From contig JAMYHL010000028.1 of NCBI GenBank assembly GCA_025531455.1, positions 481,418 to 545,417 on the forward strand: a stretch of 64,000 nt of DNA. Reading direction: 5' to 3'. This document shows positions 25,346-39,300 of this stretch, in pieces (position 1 is the stretch's first letter; each line of letters opens with the position of its first letter). Source of the DNA: Apiotrichum sp. Y4204. Lineage: Eukaryota > Basidiomycota > Tremellomycetes > Trichosporonales > Trichosporonaceae. The translations under genes and the position numbers were made by a program. The notes below the pieces were generated by a model. That model saw nothing but the letters and a program-made list of their open reading frames with translations, was not told the origin of the DNA and made no database searches.

Positions 25346-26183
25346 TTATCCGTAGACCTGGGTCTGCCGGCGGCCCACTCTCCCACATACTCTCCACTAC
25401 CCCCTCCCTCCATCTCACACTCCCATCTCCCAGCGCACTCAGCACTCACCATGATCGCCTCAATTTCCCGCTCCGTCATCTCCGGCCGGTGGCGGAGGTA
25501 CGCGGGCGCCTCAAAGTCGAGGTAGTCGTACGGCTTCTTCGAGGCCGGGTAGAGGGGGATGAACTTGCCAGAGGAGACGGTGACGGACTGCGCGGACGAG
25601 CCCGAGTCCGAGCCCGACTTGGCGGAGAAGGCGGCAAAGTCGAAGCCCTCGGGCGCGAGGGGGTGCGCGGCGGCCTTGTGCGGCGCTGTTGTTAGCTGTA
25701 TCTGGATGGGCAGTTGGGCAGGTTGATTGGTGGGAACGGCGGGCGGCGACTGGCGAGCGCGTGGACGCGTGGGGAGGACACCACTGTGAGATGTTCGATC
25801 GATGGCACAAGGACGGCAAGTGGAGGCGCGGAGTCTCGCACGATGAATGGCGATGATCGCATGCGCCGGTGGCGCACGAGCCAAATATTCTCCACGCGCT
25901 CCACGGTGCACCACAGGCCGGAGAACAGCTCCAATGGCAGTGCGCAGCGCCGACGGCGAGCACACACCCGTTGCGCTACTCTTCTTCTCGCGGTGTCCTG
26001 GTCCATCGCCCACCATATCGCTTATCGCTTCTGCCCGCGGCGCCGCATCTCGCAAAGTCGCGGCACGTCGTTGTCCCACATATCTGCTTTAGTGGATCAC
26101 TCACAGGAAGGAAGGGAGCGCTTGCCGAGGAAATGAATCGAGGGCTTGCGCACAGCGGCGCGGAGGACAGAGGCGGCGTGCAT
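25346..26183 (-). CDS. KGD4: KGD4/MRPS36-like small mitochondrial protein
   Basis: About 110 residues from three exons: 26105-26183, 25450-25685, 25346-25363. The N-terminus (MHAASVLRAAVRKPSIHFLG then KRSLP) combines a mitochondrial-type presequence with the F-[VL]-G-x-R conserved in Ymr31/Kgd4. HPLAP and the C-terminal FEAPAYLRHRPEMTEREIEAIM match the F-x-x-P-x-[RY]-x-[YR]-x-P...E-x-E-[AS]-I end of the family. Kgd4 tethers the E3 subunit in the 2-oxoglutarate dehydrogenase complex in the mitochondrial matrix; it was earlier listed as a small ribosomal subunit protein. The first intron is 419 nt, unusually long for this genome. The last exon (TQVYG) is the least certain part. It is divergent from the PWI protein gene, with about 510 bases between starts. 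Confidence 0.72.
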
Positions 26184-26695
26184 GGCGGGATGGGTGGTGA
26201 GGGTGGACGATGAAAATGAAGATGGGTGAGCAAAACTGACACACAAAGCTTTGGAAGTAGTGGTTGTCAGGTGCCCCAGTCTTGGAGGAGCAGAGGAGGG
26301 GAGTGATGACGGCAGCCCCAACGGCGGCTGTAGCGGCTACGGTGGCTGCTGCGGTATTCCTGGCGGGCAAATGGATGGCCGAGCGACGCTTTGCGGGGGC
26401 ACACGGGCGGAGATGCGCGGAGGTTGGGCCGAAAAAGACAGCAAATACGGGGGAGCAGCCATAGGCGTGCTGAGATGCCACTCCAGGGCGCCTATACACA
26501 AATGTTACGTGATTACCAACACGCGTTACTCACGCGCCGAGCATCCCGAATGCATTGCGCGCATCGCGCACATTGATGCCCCTCTCAATTTCGAAGCCAC
26601 TCGACCGTTCTGACATCAACGCCAACCTCACAGCTTCCCTCTCTCCACTCCTCATCACCCCATCCATCACCCTTTCGCCACGCGCATAATCCAGC

Positions 26696-28950
26696 ATGGC
26701 GGACTCTATGCGCGGTGCAAACAGCACCCAGGACACGGTATGATACACACGGGAGCATGGCTGACGGAAAGCGGTTCAAGGACAAGGAAGCGGCGAGTCT
26801 GCGGGAGACAAAGTTTCCGGCGCACTTCTCGGAGAAGGTGAGTAGCTTGGCTGGCGCGTCTGGGGCAAGGTAGTTTGCGGATATCGTTATGATTATCATC
26901 CGCTCTCACCTACCCTTTGCTCCTTCATGCTCGTGGCCATGGCTCACACACAGGTCGACCTTCGTAAAGTCAACATCTCGGTTCTTCGGCCGTGGATTGC
27001 CAAGCGCGTCACGGAGCTTCTGCCCGTCGAGGACGATGTGGTCGTCGAATATGTGTACAGCATGCTTGAGGAGTCGGACAAGCCGGTGAGTGCTCTATGA
27101 GTGGCCGACAGGAAGGAAGGTTCCCCGACGCGTAAGAACTGGTCGTACGGCGGAGGTGTAGGCCGGCTGAGAAACCGGATGGAAACAGTCGCCGCGCTTG
27201 CGACATGGACCGACGCGTGATGGTGCGCAATAATCCGCGAGGCCATGGCTCACATGGTGGAATCGAATGCGACATACCACTTGTGGACAATGTTGCGGAC
27301 ATCGCCGACCAGACTCATGGTGCCTCAATGTTCACGACCTGGCTGCGACGAGCTGAACTATGGAAGCAATGGCCCATGGAGCGGCGGGTCATTGGCTTGT
27401 TCCGGTTCACCTCCAGCTTTTGTTTGCATTACTTGCATTCATCTGCAAGCCATACGTCGTCCTCTGGTCGCCGTCGGCCTCGCCGCCTGCACCTCATCTC
27501 CTGCGTTTCCAATAATGTCCAATTGCGGACGTACCTGATCCAGAGACGCTGGATACCAAAGATGTCTGAACCTGTTTCGACCTTCGTGTCCGGGGTTGAG
27601 GGCTGGGCACAGCCCTCAATCTTGACGCCACGGTGGCGCGCCCAGCTGACAAAACGAACAGGGGCTCTTTCAGTCTATGAAACAGCCTCTCGGTGTTCTC
27701 TGCCTTCTGCGTTACGCTTCACTGACACGCCCAGATCCCCGACCCGCGCAAGATGCAAATTGCCCTGGCCGGTTTCATGAACAAGTACGGCGCTGCGGCA
27801 TTCATGGATGAGCTGTGGAAGCTGCTCCTCTCGGCGCAGCAGACTGTCGGCGGTGTGCCCGCCGAGTTTATCGAGGCGAAGAAGAAGGAGCTCGAGGCAC
27901 AACAGCGCGCCGGGCCGCGTGATCCGCGCGAGCTCGACTCTCAGATGCGCGCGCGCGCCGAGCAGATCGGTTTTGACCGCAGGGTAGGTGGAAAGCTCTT
28001 ACTGTTGATCTCCTCATGTTGACACGCAGGACGACCGCAGGGACCGTGGGAGGTTCGACGACCGCGGCGGTCCTGGGCGCGACAGGGGCTGGGGCCGTGG
28101 TGATGACCGCGGCCGCGGCGATTGGGACCGCGGAGACCGGTACGGCGACCGCCGGGGTGGCCGCTTCGGGGGTGACCGGGGCTACGCTCGGGAGCGCGAC
28201 AGCGGCTGGGGTGGACGCCGTGATCGGGAACGTGAAGGTGGGCGAGGCGATGACCGCCGCGAGCCGCCGCCGTTCCGCCGTTCGCCCAGCCCCCGTCGTC
28301 GGCGCGAGTCGCCCCCGCCTCGTCGTCGCGACGATTCGCCTCCGCCCCGCAGGAGGGACGACCGCAGGGGTGAGTCCCCGCGCCGAGGTGACGACACACC
28401 CCCGCGGCGCCGGGAGCCGCTCCCCCGCCGAGGCGAGTCGCCTCCTCGTCGCAGGAATGACTCGCCGCGTCGCCGCGATGATACGCCTCCCCGCCGAAGG
28501 GACGACACGCCTCCCCGCCGAAGGGACGACACGCCTCCCCGCCGAAGGGACGACACGCCTCCTCGCCGACGGGACGACACACCCCCTCGCCGCAGAGATG
28601 ACACTCCCCCTCGCCGCCGCCAGGACACTCCGCCCCGCCATGACGACGACACTCCCCCTCGCCGCCGCGAGGATTCTACACCACCCCGTCGTCGTGATGA
28701 TGACACACCCCCGCGCCGAGAACTAGCTGACACTCCTCCCGCTGAGCCGCGCCGTGAACGCGAGCGTGAGCCTCGCGACAGCGACCGCGTCCGGCGCCGC
28801 TCGCCCTCGCGCAGCCGCTCTCCCTCGCGCACGCGATCTGCCATGCGCTCCAGGTCGCCGGAGAAGAAGCCGAGTGAGACTGGAGGGGAAAGCACTACTT
28901 CTCGTCGCAAGAAGGTCGAAGGGCCGCTGTCGCGCAGCAAATGGGCGTAA
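26696..28950 (+). CDS. SRRM1: PWI-domain splicing factor with RS-like tail (SRRM1-like)
   Basis: Exons 26696-26737, 26772-26837, 26954-27085, 27735-27983, 28030-28950, about 469 residues. The N-terminus (MADSMRGANSTQDT|RFKDKEAASLRE) and the PWI core, VDLRKVNISVLRPWIAKRV then TELLPVEDDVVVEYVYSMLE, match SRRM1/SRm160. GFMNKYGAAAFMDELWKLLL completes the fold at about residues 37-115. PWI domains bind nucleic acid in spliceosomal complexes. Exon 5 codes an RGG/DRGR-rich stretch and then repeated units of the form DDTPPRRR and SPPPRRR, ending with SRSKWA; this replaces a canonical RS domain. The intron at 27086-27734 (649 nt) is by far the longest in the gene. The exon 5 frame holds no internal Met for a long way, but it joins in phase and runs to a TAA at 28948. 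Confidence 0.85.
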
Positions 28951-31038
28951 GTATGTGCAGTGTCATGTAGCTATGTGGGCTGGTGTTTGGTGTTTCGTGT
29001 CTCGCGGTGCGCGTAGGAGAGATAAGGCGATGAGATGGATGTGATGCGATGTCATACGGCATGCCGCGCCGTCTCTCGGCATGAACGATGTGCGAGATCG
29101 ATCTTGCCTGAAGCGGTGTGCATTATGCAATATGAGCCAAAGAGTGCGCGAGTAAGATCTCCGATCTCGATCTGCAGCAAAAAAGGTCGCCTCAATGAAT
29201 GCTGTGAACTTTGACCCAAGTGGAGGGATAGGATACACAGCGGCGAGTGGCCGGAACAGCCAGGTCCGCGCCAGAAGCAATGACTAGGGGGATCTCGGCC
29301 TCGGCTGAACCGGTATGCACACCCCACGTCGCCGCGTGCCTGCAACCGTATAATTACTTGGGGGGAGGTCACGCTACGGGCCACAGGCAACAGATAGGTT
29401 TGACTCCGAGCCGAGGTGGATGTGGGAGCGAGAGCACTGGGACATGGACATAAAGTTTCTGGAGGTGGGTTTTGTGAATTGCTTTCTCTCCCGGCCAGGA
29501 CGTGTGTTTCAGACGTTTCATGTTTGGGGTCACTGGAGGGGAAGCGATCGCCAGCGCCCAGGGGGAGGGGAAGCACGGGCACTGGGGACCAAAACGGCCA
29601 GGGTGGGACCAGGGTTGCCAGGGTTGGAGAGTTGGAGACCAGCAAGCCCAGCAAGTCCAGCGCCAGCTGAGCACCGCGGGGCTGAGTGTGTGCATGCATG
29701 GTATGCAGTCCAGGAGCTGAGAAGCGGACAAGGTGAAGCTGAGACGATGTACGGCCTTCCAGCTATTGTCGTCGTCTACCGTAGTTTGGGTCGCGGGAAG
29801 CCCCAAGCCGGACACAGCGACGGCGATGGCGCCGGGGTACCGGGGTGTGGGGGTGCGACATGCCACACACTCGGCACACACGTCTCAAGCTGAGTGTGCG
29901 CTGTGCGCTGTGCGCTGGACTGTGCTTCTCGTCGCTGTGTATAGTCGGTATCACAGCTAGACAGTCTCGCAGTATCTTAGGTTGGATGGTATCATTCTAG
30001 TCTGGGTATCACAGTGCCATCGACCTCAGGAAACAGCCTGGTTTCCTGGCTGAATGGGTCTTCACGGGCTGTACGGGCTCGCCTCGATCTCGTCCTGCTG
30101 TCTTGCTGTTTTGAGTCTGCCAAGCCACTGCACGCCATGCACGCCGGCAACGCCAGCAAGCCAGCAGGGGAGGCGACGGGCGTCCCGTGTACACACGGAC
30201 AACACAGATTGCACAGAGCAGCTGGCAGCTGGGCCGCACGGGCTGTGCTGGCACTGACGCAGAGAGGGGGGGTCGGTTGAGGTGACACTGGCATGCTGGC
30301 ACTGAGACTGGCTGGTGCTCGGGCTCTTTGTGTGTGTTCTGGCGCTCCGTCTCAAAGCTTATTTTTCAGACACTGGGACAGCGAAAGAGGACGAACTGGC
30401 GACAGCGCAACAGGGCCAGGGGGGGATGATTTGTCCTGTCGTGTCCTGTCGTGTGCAGGAGTCAGGCATGCAAGCAACAGGCAGCAGGGGCGATTATGCA
30501 GACTTGGAACAGAGAGAAAATGAGAGAAATGGGAGAAGAGAGGGAGGACAGAAGGGGAGAGCCATTATGAATGTCCGTCCCCCTTGTGTATCCTTTGAGC
30601 TCACCACCATTTCCGCCCTCTCCACCACCACAGCAACCGCCATTGTCCACCGCCGTTTCATCCTATACTTTTCTTTTTCTTCTTCTCTTTCTCTTTCTCT
30701 TTCTCTTTCCATTCGGCCAACCCATTCCTCTCCTTCACTCTTCTTCCCCCACACACACTCCCCCTCCCTCGTGCCCCTCAGTGCTGCTGATACATCGCGC
30801 GCCCCACGACACCGTTCCCGACTCGACTTGCGATTTCGCCCCGTCCTCAACTACCACCACCACATCACCTCCGCTTGATTCTTGACCTTCACCTTCTACC
30901 CATCACAACACTTCTATTCGCACCCGTGTCGCAGCTTGCTTGCTCTCCGAACCACATATTCATACCCGTACCCACCCTCCTTCACACCCGACCCCCTAGC
31001 ACGACCCCACACACCCACCACCCCAGCTACCCTCCACC
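28951..31038. other. Intergenic region of about 2.1 kb upstream of the MAP kinase
   Basis: Separates the PWI gene from the MAP kinase. The first 1.3 kb has no supported gene. From about 30570 on, the plus strand becomes strongly pyrimidine-rich, suggesting the MAP kinase promoter and leader. Short open frames (for example 30315-30878) have low-complexity translations and no motif. Confidence 0.45.
30668..30712 (+). promoter_or_regulatory. Polypyrimidine (CT) tract upstream of the MAP kinase
   Basis: A run of TTTCT/CTTTCT units about 330 bases before the MAP kinase ATG. CT-rich blocks of this kind often flank fungal transcription starts. The role is inferred from position only. Confidence 0.35.
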
Positions 31039-33064
<2,026 letters not shown>

Positions 33065-33957
33065 AGCCAGACCGCGATCTGAACATAGATGCACCAAGGA
33101 GCAAGACACGACTAACCAGAATGGAACGACAGATGACGAAGGAGGAGACGTATAGACGCGAAGCGCGTGCTCCTGTCCGGCTGCCGGCCTTCGCCGAGCA
33201 CTGGTACGACACGCGCCGAGCCACGACAAGACTGCCCATACCCGCCTGTGCAGCGACAGAAATCCTTGTCTTATACCCCCGGGCCCGTCCCGCTGTATGC
33301 ATTACGTTGACCGAAGCGCTCACGCAACTGACAGGTGCAAGCGCACGCATCGTGAAGCTGGCATCCGCCACCCACCAGATCGGCACGCGGAGATGGAGCA
33401 GAGGTGTGTGTATCGATGACCACAGTGCATGCTGAATACAAGTACTGATGAATCGGCAACATCAGCTGCCGCTAGACCTCTGACATGCTTATTGATGTGG
33501 GAGACGGTCTGGAGGAAGAGGGGCAAACGGACCCGGCGTCGTCTGTAGAAGAAGCGCCGTGAAGGAGGCAATGTCCGTCAAAAGCTGGAGCGCGGCCAGA
33601 GCACAGAGTCTACTCTCCGACATTGCATGGCGAACACGCGTAGTTGTTACCGTAGGCCGCAGGTTTGCAAGGCCCCTAGTTCAGCTCAAGAAGCGGGGCT
33701 CTTCCTTTCTGGTGCCGGTGTCCGTCCTGGTGTATTCTGCAGTGCTTCACTATCTCTCCCTGTCCTCGCATTTCATTATTCTGTCATCCACCAGCCCCTC
33801 AACACGGCCGGCGGGCCAAGCCCAACCTCCCGACCTGACACTGACAACGCGCGGGAGGCAGGCACAGTACTTGTCCGGCATTCTGGCTGCCTCGCGCCAT
33901 TTTCTAGAGTTGTTACTGCATACCTCTACACATCTACATTCGACTCTCACTCGCGGT
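33065..33957. other. Intergenic region between convergent MAP kinase and HEM12
   Basis: Shared 3' flank of about 0.9 kb. No supported gene or RNA seen. Confidence 0.4.
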
Positions 33958-35750
33958 TCATGCCTTGGGCCGGACCGAGTACTTGTGCACGCACTCGAGG
34001 AACCAGCCCATGTCCTCGGGCTTGACATTGGGGGTGATACCGTGGCCGAGGTTGGCGATCCACCCGCCGCCGGCCTTGTGGAAGCTCGGGCACACGCGCG
34101 CGACCTCCTTCTCGATGCCCTCGCGGCCGCCGTACAGGATCGCAGGGTCAAAGTTGCCCTGGAGGTTGAGGCCGGGGCCGAGGAGCGCGCGCGCCTCGGC
34201 GGCGTCGAGGCCGGCGTCGAGGCCAATCGTGTCGTACTGGATCGCGTCCTTCGTGAGCAGGCGCAGCGAGCTCGGCGAGTGCACGCCCTTCGGGAACAGC
34301 GTCATCGGCACAACGGGGTGGCCGAGGTGCGCAAGCACGTACCGCACCTTGCGCGAGATGTGCACCAGGGGAGGAAGGGCAAACTCGGCAAACTGGTACG
34401 GGGTGAGCTCACCGGCCCACGAGTCGAACACCTGGAGCATCTGGAGTTAGTGGATTCCACGAATGCAGTAGAATGTGAGATGATAGCGCAGGGTGTGGCG
34501 TGGTGACAACATTAATGGCCGTGCACATTGATGCCATGATACTACACGTCATGCAACATGTTCCCCAGCCTTGAAGTATTGCTTCGCAACCACTCCCCAA
34601 ACTTCCACTCACCTGAGCACCGGCCAGCACCTGTCCGATGAGAAGGTCGGCACAGACGTCCGCAATCTTGTGGAGGAGCGCCTTGGACTCTGCGGGCCAC
34701 TTGTAGAGCCATCCCTTCGAGTTCTCAAACGTCTTGGAGCCGCCGCCCTCGCACATGTACGCCATGAGGGTCCACGGGGCACCGCAGAAGCCGATGAGGG
34801 GGACGCGGCCGTCAAGGCCCTTGCGCGTCATGGTGATCGCCTCGAAGACGTAGCCAAGCTCCTTCTGCACATCGACCTCGTCACGAAGACGCGAAAGGTC
34901 CGACGGCTGGCGGAGAGGAGCGGGAAGAACAGGGCCACGCTGGGGCTCCATCAGCACCTCGAGACCGAGCGCCTGGGGGACAACAAGAATGTCGCAGAAG
35001 ATGATGGAGGCGTCAAGAAGGGGGTAGCGGTCAATCGGCTGAAGAGTGAGCTTGGACGCGAGCTCGGGCGTCTGGCAGCACTCGAAGAACGAGTGGTGCT
35101 TGCGGACCTCGAGGAACTCTGGAGCATTAGTGGGGTTGAGGGCAGGTGGGGGATATGACCAAGGTAATAGGAAATATGGGAGTAAGCAAGCACAAGCAAA
35201 ACTGTCGACGACACGGTTAATGAGAGGATTACCTCACCGCCGCAGTCGTGACTCGACGTTCCGAAAAAAAGTAAGACATGGTGAGGTCGTGCCAATCGGA
35301 GGACATCTCTCGGATACGCGAGAAAGAGATAACTAAGTTTGTGCCACCTCTGTCGTAACAGGATAAGAGCACAGGGTGCAGGCTCGCTGTCAATGCCGTC
35401 GCGGCAGGCATTGTCTGTCGGTGTCCGTCTCGCCGTCGGCGCTGTCGGCGCCACAACGTCACACATCTCGAGCTAGCGATCCACTCCGCCCGAACCATTC
35501 CAAGACACAAACGCGCTAGGCGCGCCGACACCCCAGCTCATAGCCCGTCCCATTCCATTCCCATCATATCCCAAACCGCGTCAATGCACTTACCGGGGAG
35601 GTAGCGGCCGGCCTGGCGCATGACCCACACGGGGGCGCGCTCAGTCTCCTCGCCCCGCGCGGCGCGGAGGACAAGCTCGTTCTTCATCGGCGGCCACTTG
35701 ACGTCGCGCCATGTCGCCGCGTTCTTCAGCTGGGGGATGGTGTAGGACAT
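33958..35750 (-). CDS. HEM12: Uroporphyrinogen decarboxylase
   Basis: Converts uroporphyrinogen III to coproporphyrinogen III, the fifth step of heme synthesis, in the cytosol. Exons on the minus strand: 35594-35750, 34613-35118, 33958-34440, about 381 residues, normal for the family. The N-terminal signature is present: [14 protein letters not shown] (41-54), which carries substrate-binding Arg residues, with the intron splitting it at Pro/Glu. [20 protein letters not shown] and the C-terminal [20 protein letters not shown] are also family motifs. The first intron is 475 nt, much longer than most here, and contains no hidden exon because the protein alignment is continuous across it. It is divergent from the large coiled-coil gene, with about 580 bases between starts. 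Confidence 0.93.
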
Positions 35751-36327
35751 TTCTGTTTTTGTTTTCGAAGAGAAGGGGGCAGGGGGGGGATGATGGGAGA
35801 AAGGAGAGTTGTGGGACTTTGACGTCGAATGGCCGGGAATAGGATTCGGCTGCAAGGCCATCCCATCGGAGCCAGAAACCTCGGAAACTGCAGAAAAGCG
35901 GGAACAGCCCGGGCCACGCGACTGATTTCTCTCCCCCAGGATCTAAGTATTTTACACATTTCCACCCTTCCATAACGGCCATAACCCCTCTTGTCGCAAA
36001 AATCTCTGGCACGCGCGCGGTGATGTCTTTTGTCTCGCATGTCTCGAGCGCGACGAGCCGCTCGAGAAGCATGGGTACCGTAAACAAGTCCTGAGACGGG
36101 TCATAGTGCCATGATCCCTTTTTTTTTTTCTTCTGCTCTTCATCTCTCTAGACTCTGTGATCTAGCTCGATATCTCACGACACCTCGAGTATACGCCCGC
36201 CCAAGCCGTACACCCGGGCCCGACATCTGATCTGCCGAGGGCGAAGCTTCCTCTCAACGCGTCTCGTCGCTCGGCAAAGCGCGTACTCCACCCCCACTAA
36301 GTTCTTCCCGCTCTCTTCGTGTTCACC
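35751..36327. promoter_or_regulatory. Shared divergent promoter region, HEM12 / coiled-coil gene
   Basis: The 577 bases between two divergent start codons. A T-tract at about 36117-36131 is the only striking feature. No gene supported. Confidence 0.35.
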
Positions 36328-39300
36328 ATGAGTACGATGTCCGCGACGTCGCCGTTCGAGCAGTTCAAACAGGTCATGGCGCGCGCGGGGCAGCTTCCAG
36401 ATACCCTCGCCGCGGGCGAGGGCGAGGGCGAGGAGGATATGGACATTGACGAGGAGCTCGCCGCCCTCGCTGGGCTTGATGGCCCGCTGGACGAGGACAT
36501 GGCGCCGACCTTGCCAGTGGTCAAGCCGCGCATTTTCTCACCGTCAACAGTGTCGACGGAGACGGACGACTTGCCGGCGACAGTGCCGACAGCGCCGACA
36601 GCGCCGACGCCGTCGCCAGAACCCCCCCAACCGCCGACAGCGCCATCGTCGTCCCTCCCAACACCAACACCCCCGCCCAATCAGGTCACAACCGTGATAC
36701 CTTTTCGCGCACGGCCCTCATCTCTGAATATTTCCATTCCGGCGCTGCTCGATACGCAAACTACCACCCCGACAACACCGGCAGCAACCGTGCGGCCGCC
36801 GGTAGTACCCCAACTGCCGACAATAGCGAGTGTCCTGCAGCGCGCGGTGTTTCGCCCGACGGAAGCTCAGTCGACCCCGCAATGGATGGTGGCCCCGGCC
36901 GACATGACGACTCTGATGATGACAGGGCATTCGAGGCTCGCCACACAAGCACAAGTGCAGGGAGTTTCCACATTGTTGATCCCGTCTCCGGCGACAATGC
37001 ACTCGAGCGTTCCACAGAGCGCCGCGCCGCGCCCGACAGAAGGTGCTGCGTCGAACACACAATACTCAATGCCTACGCCGTCCCAGGCGACAGCGCATCA
37101 TATGGCTGCGTATTTGCCCCACCAGCCATCAGCGCCGCCTCCGATCGCAATGGCCATTCGTCCGCCGCGGTTCTGGACAGCAGCGACGATGGCCCCGCGG
37201 CCTGGCCTGACAGCGATGCCGATAACGAGACCGATGCCAAACATGATGGTGACACCCGCACAGACAACAAGGCGACCGGTGTCGATAGCGCCAACACCAG
37301 GTCAGTCACCGATCAGGCCACGCGCACCACGAACACTGTCCGAACCTCTCCAACCGAGCAGACCTTCGCCTGCACCTAAGGGCCGAATATCCATACTCTC
37401 GAGTTGCTCGACGACCCCGACGATCGAGAGCGAAGCCAGCGCACCAACGGCTTTGGGTGTAACGACGACGAGCGCGACAAGTTCGGCCAACACGACGGAA
37501 ACTTCAAACATCACGAGGACAGCGGTCTCATCGGCTACAGGAACGGCAAGGGCGACGTCAATTCCACTGTACACGACGGTCAACGCGCGGAGACCACCAA
37601 GTGAAGGTAGTACAACGAGCACGGCAACCACCAACTCTCGCGAGAGCACGTCCGGCGGGAGCTCGTCGGATACGAATACGCCCGACACGCCGGTTTCATC
37701 ACACGACCGGCTACCTTTGAAACTTCCCGGCGACAGTATCCAGGCTCTCAACATGATTGGAAGAGCGCTCGTCGACTACCAACACAAAACCGCGGAATCC
37801 TTGCATGAGAACGGGGTACGTGTCGGGTGCCATGATATTTAGTGCGATCATCATGTCCGCTTGTCCACTGGAGCATTGAGAGCTCACCCCTCCCAGCTGC
37901 ATCAAGCGTTTCTTCAGGTTCATAAAGCTCAGCTCGACTCTGGTCGGAAGTCTATCGAAAGGGAAAATCAACTCGCTCAGGTCCAGGACGAACTCCAACT
38001 TACGAAAAAGACTCTGGCCGAGACGACGGCCGAACTCGCACGAACAAAACAAACCGCTGCCGGGACAACGGCCGAGGTACACGTAGCACAGTACCACCAA
38101 CACGTAGCACAGTACCAACGCCTTGCAGCAGAGCGCGACGGACTCGCCGAAGCGCTCAGAACGTTGCTCGAAAAAAATCATAAGGCTGAACAAGATCGCA
38201 ATGCGGCCCTGGCACACTGCAGCGCCGTCAAAACGAGGCTCGATAGCTTCATTGCAGCCCGTCAAGCTGCTGGACCTGGCGATCCAAATCGAGTCTGTGA
38301 AGGGAATATTGTTTGGCAACATTGCCCGCACACCTACGGACTCCGCAAGCGGCTCGCCGAGGAGAGGGAAAAAGCTCAGCTGGCAATGCAACAGCGAGAC
38401 GACATCATGGCCGCTCTCAAAGCGGCTACGCAGCTCGATGCTGGGGAGGGCGCTGAGGGCTCTGCTGGGTTCAAGGCTGCTTATTCCCAACTAGGCGATT
38501 TGCTCAACGCAGCCATAAAGGAGACCACGCGGGAAAAGGCAAAATCCAATCTGCTCGCCGAAGAGCGCGACACGTTCATGCGAAACGGCGAAGCTGTTGC
38601 GGAACGGTGCGCGAAGGCCGAAAGTGAACTCCAACAGGTTGATGCGATGAGCCGCGCTGCCGTCTTCGAAGCTCACAAAGAGCGCGACGCGGCAGTCGAG
38701 CGACGCGATGCGACCCAGAAGGATTTTGATCGATTGCAGGAAAAGTATCTCGCTATCTTTTCCAACTTGGAGGAGACCGGTTCGTCTACCATTCTTTCAG
38801 CGCTCGGGCAGGTTGAATCGAGGTGTAAGGTTCTTGCCATGGAGCGTGATCACGCGATTCAAGTGCGCGACAGGGCCCTCGCCTTGTGTGACGAGCTGAA
38901 ATCCCGACAGGAGGTCAGCGCCGCCAACGCGGCAACGGAGCATTCGCGGGCGTCCGCTGACGCTGAGCTTGCCACCGCTCACAGCAAGTGCAGCAGTCTC
39001 ACCAAGGAGCGGGACGAGATGCGCGCAGACCTCACGAAGATTACCGCGGAGCGAGACGCTGCGGTGAGACAGTGTAACTCTCTGATGGTCCGACAAGCGG
39101 ATCAGGTGGCGGAGCACGAGCACGCACTCGCCTTGGTAGCCGCCCAGCTCAAAAAGGCCGAATCTCAGCGCGACGAGGTGACAGTCGAGCGCGCAAATGC
39201 GATAGCCCGCAGCCGAATCGCCACAAACGAACGTGACAAGATCATGGAGGATTATCGACTTCTCATCGCCACACGGGACGAGGAGGCCGAGGAGCGCGAG

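Noticed and set aside
28016..28726. Open frames on both strands over 28016-28940
   Set aside because: Shadows of the R/D/P repeat exon of the PWI gene. The correct frame joins in phase at 28030 and ends at 28950.
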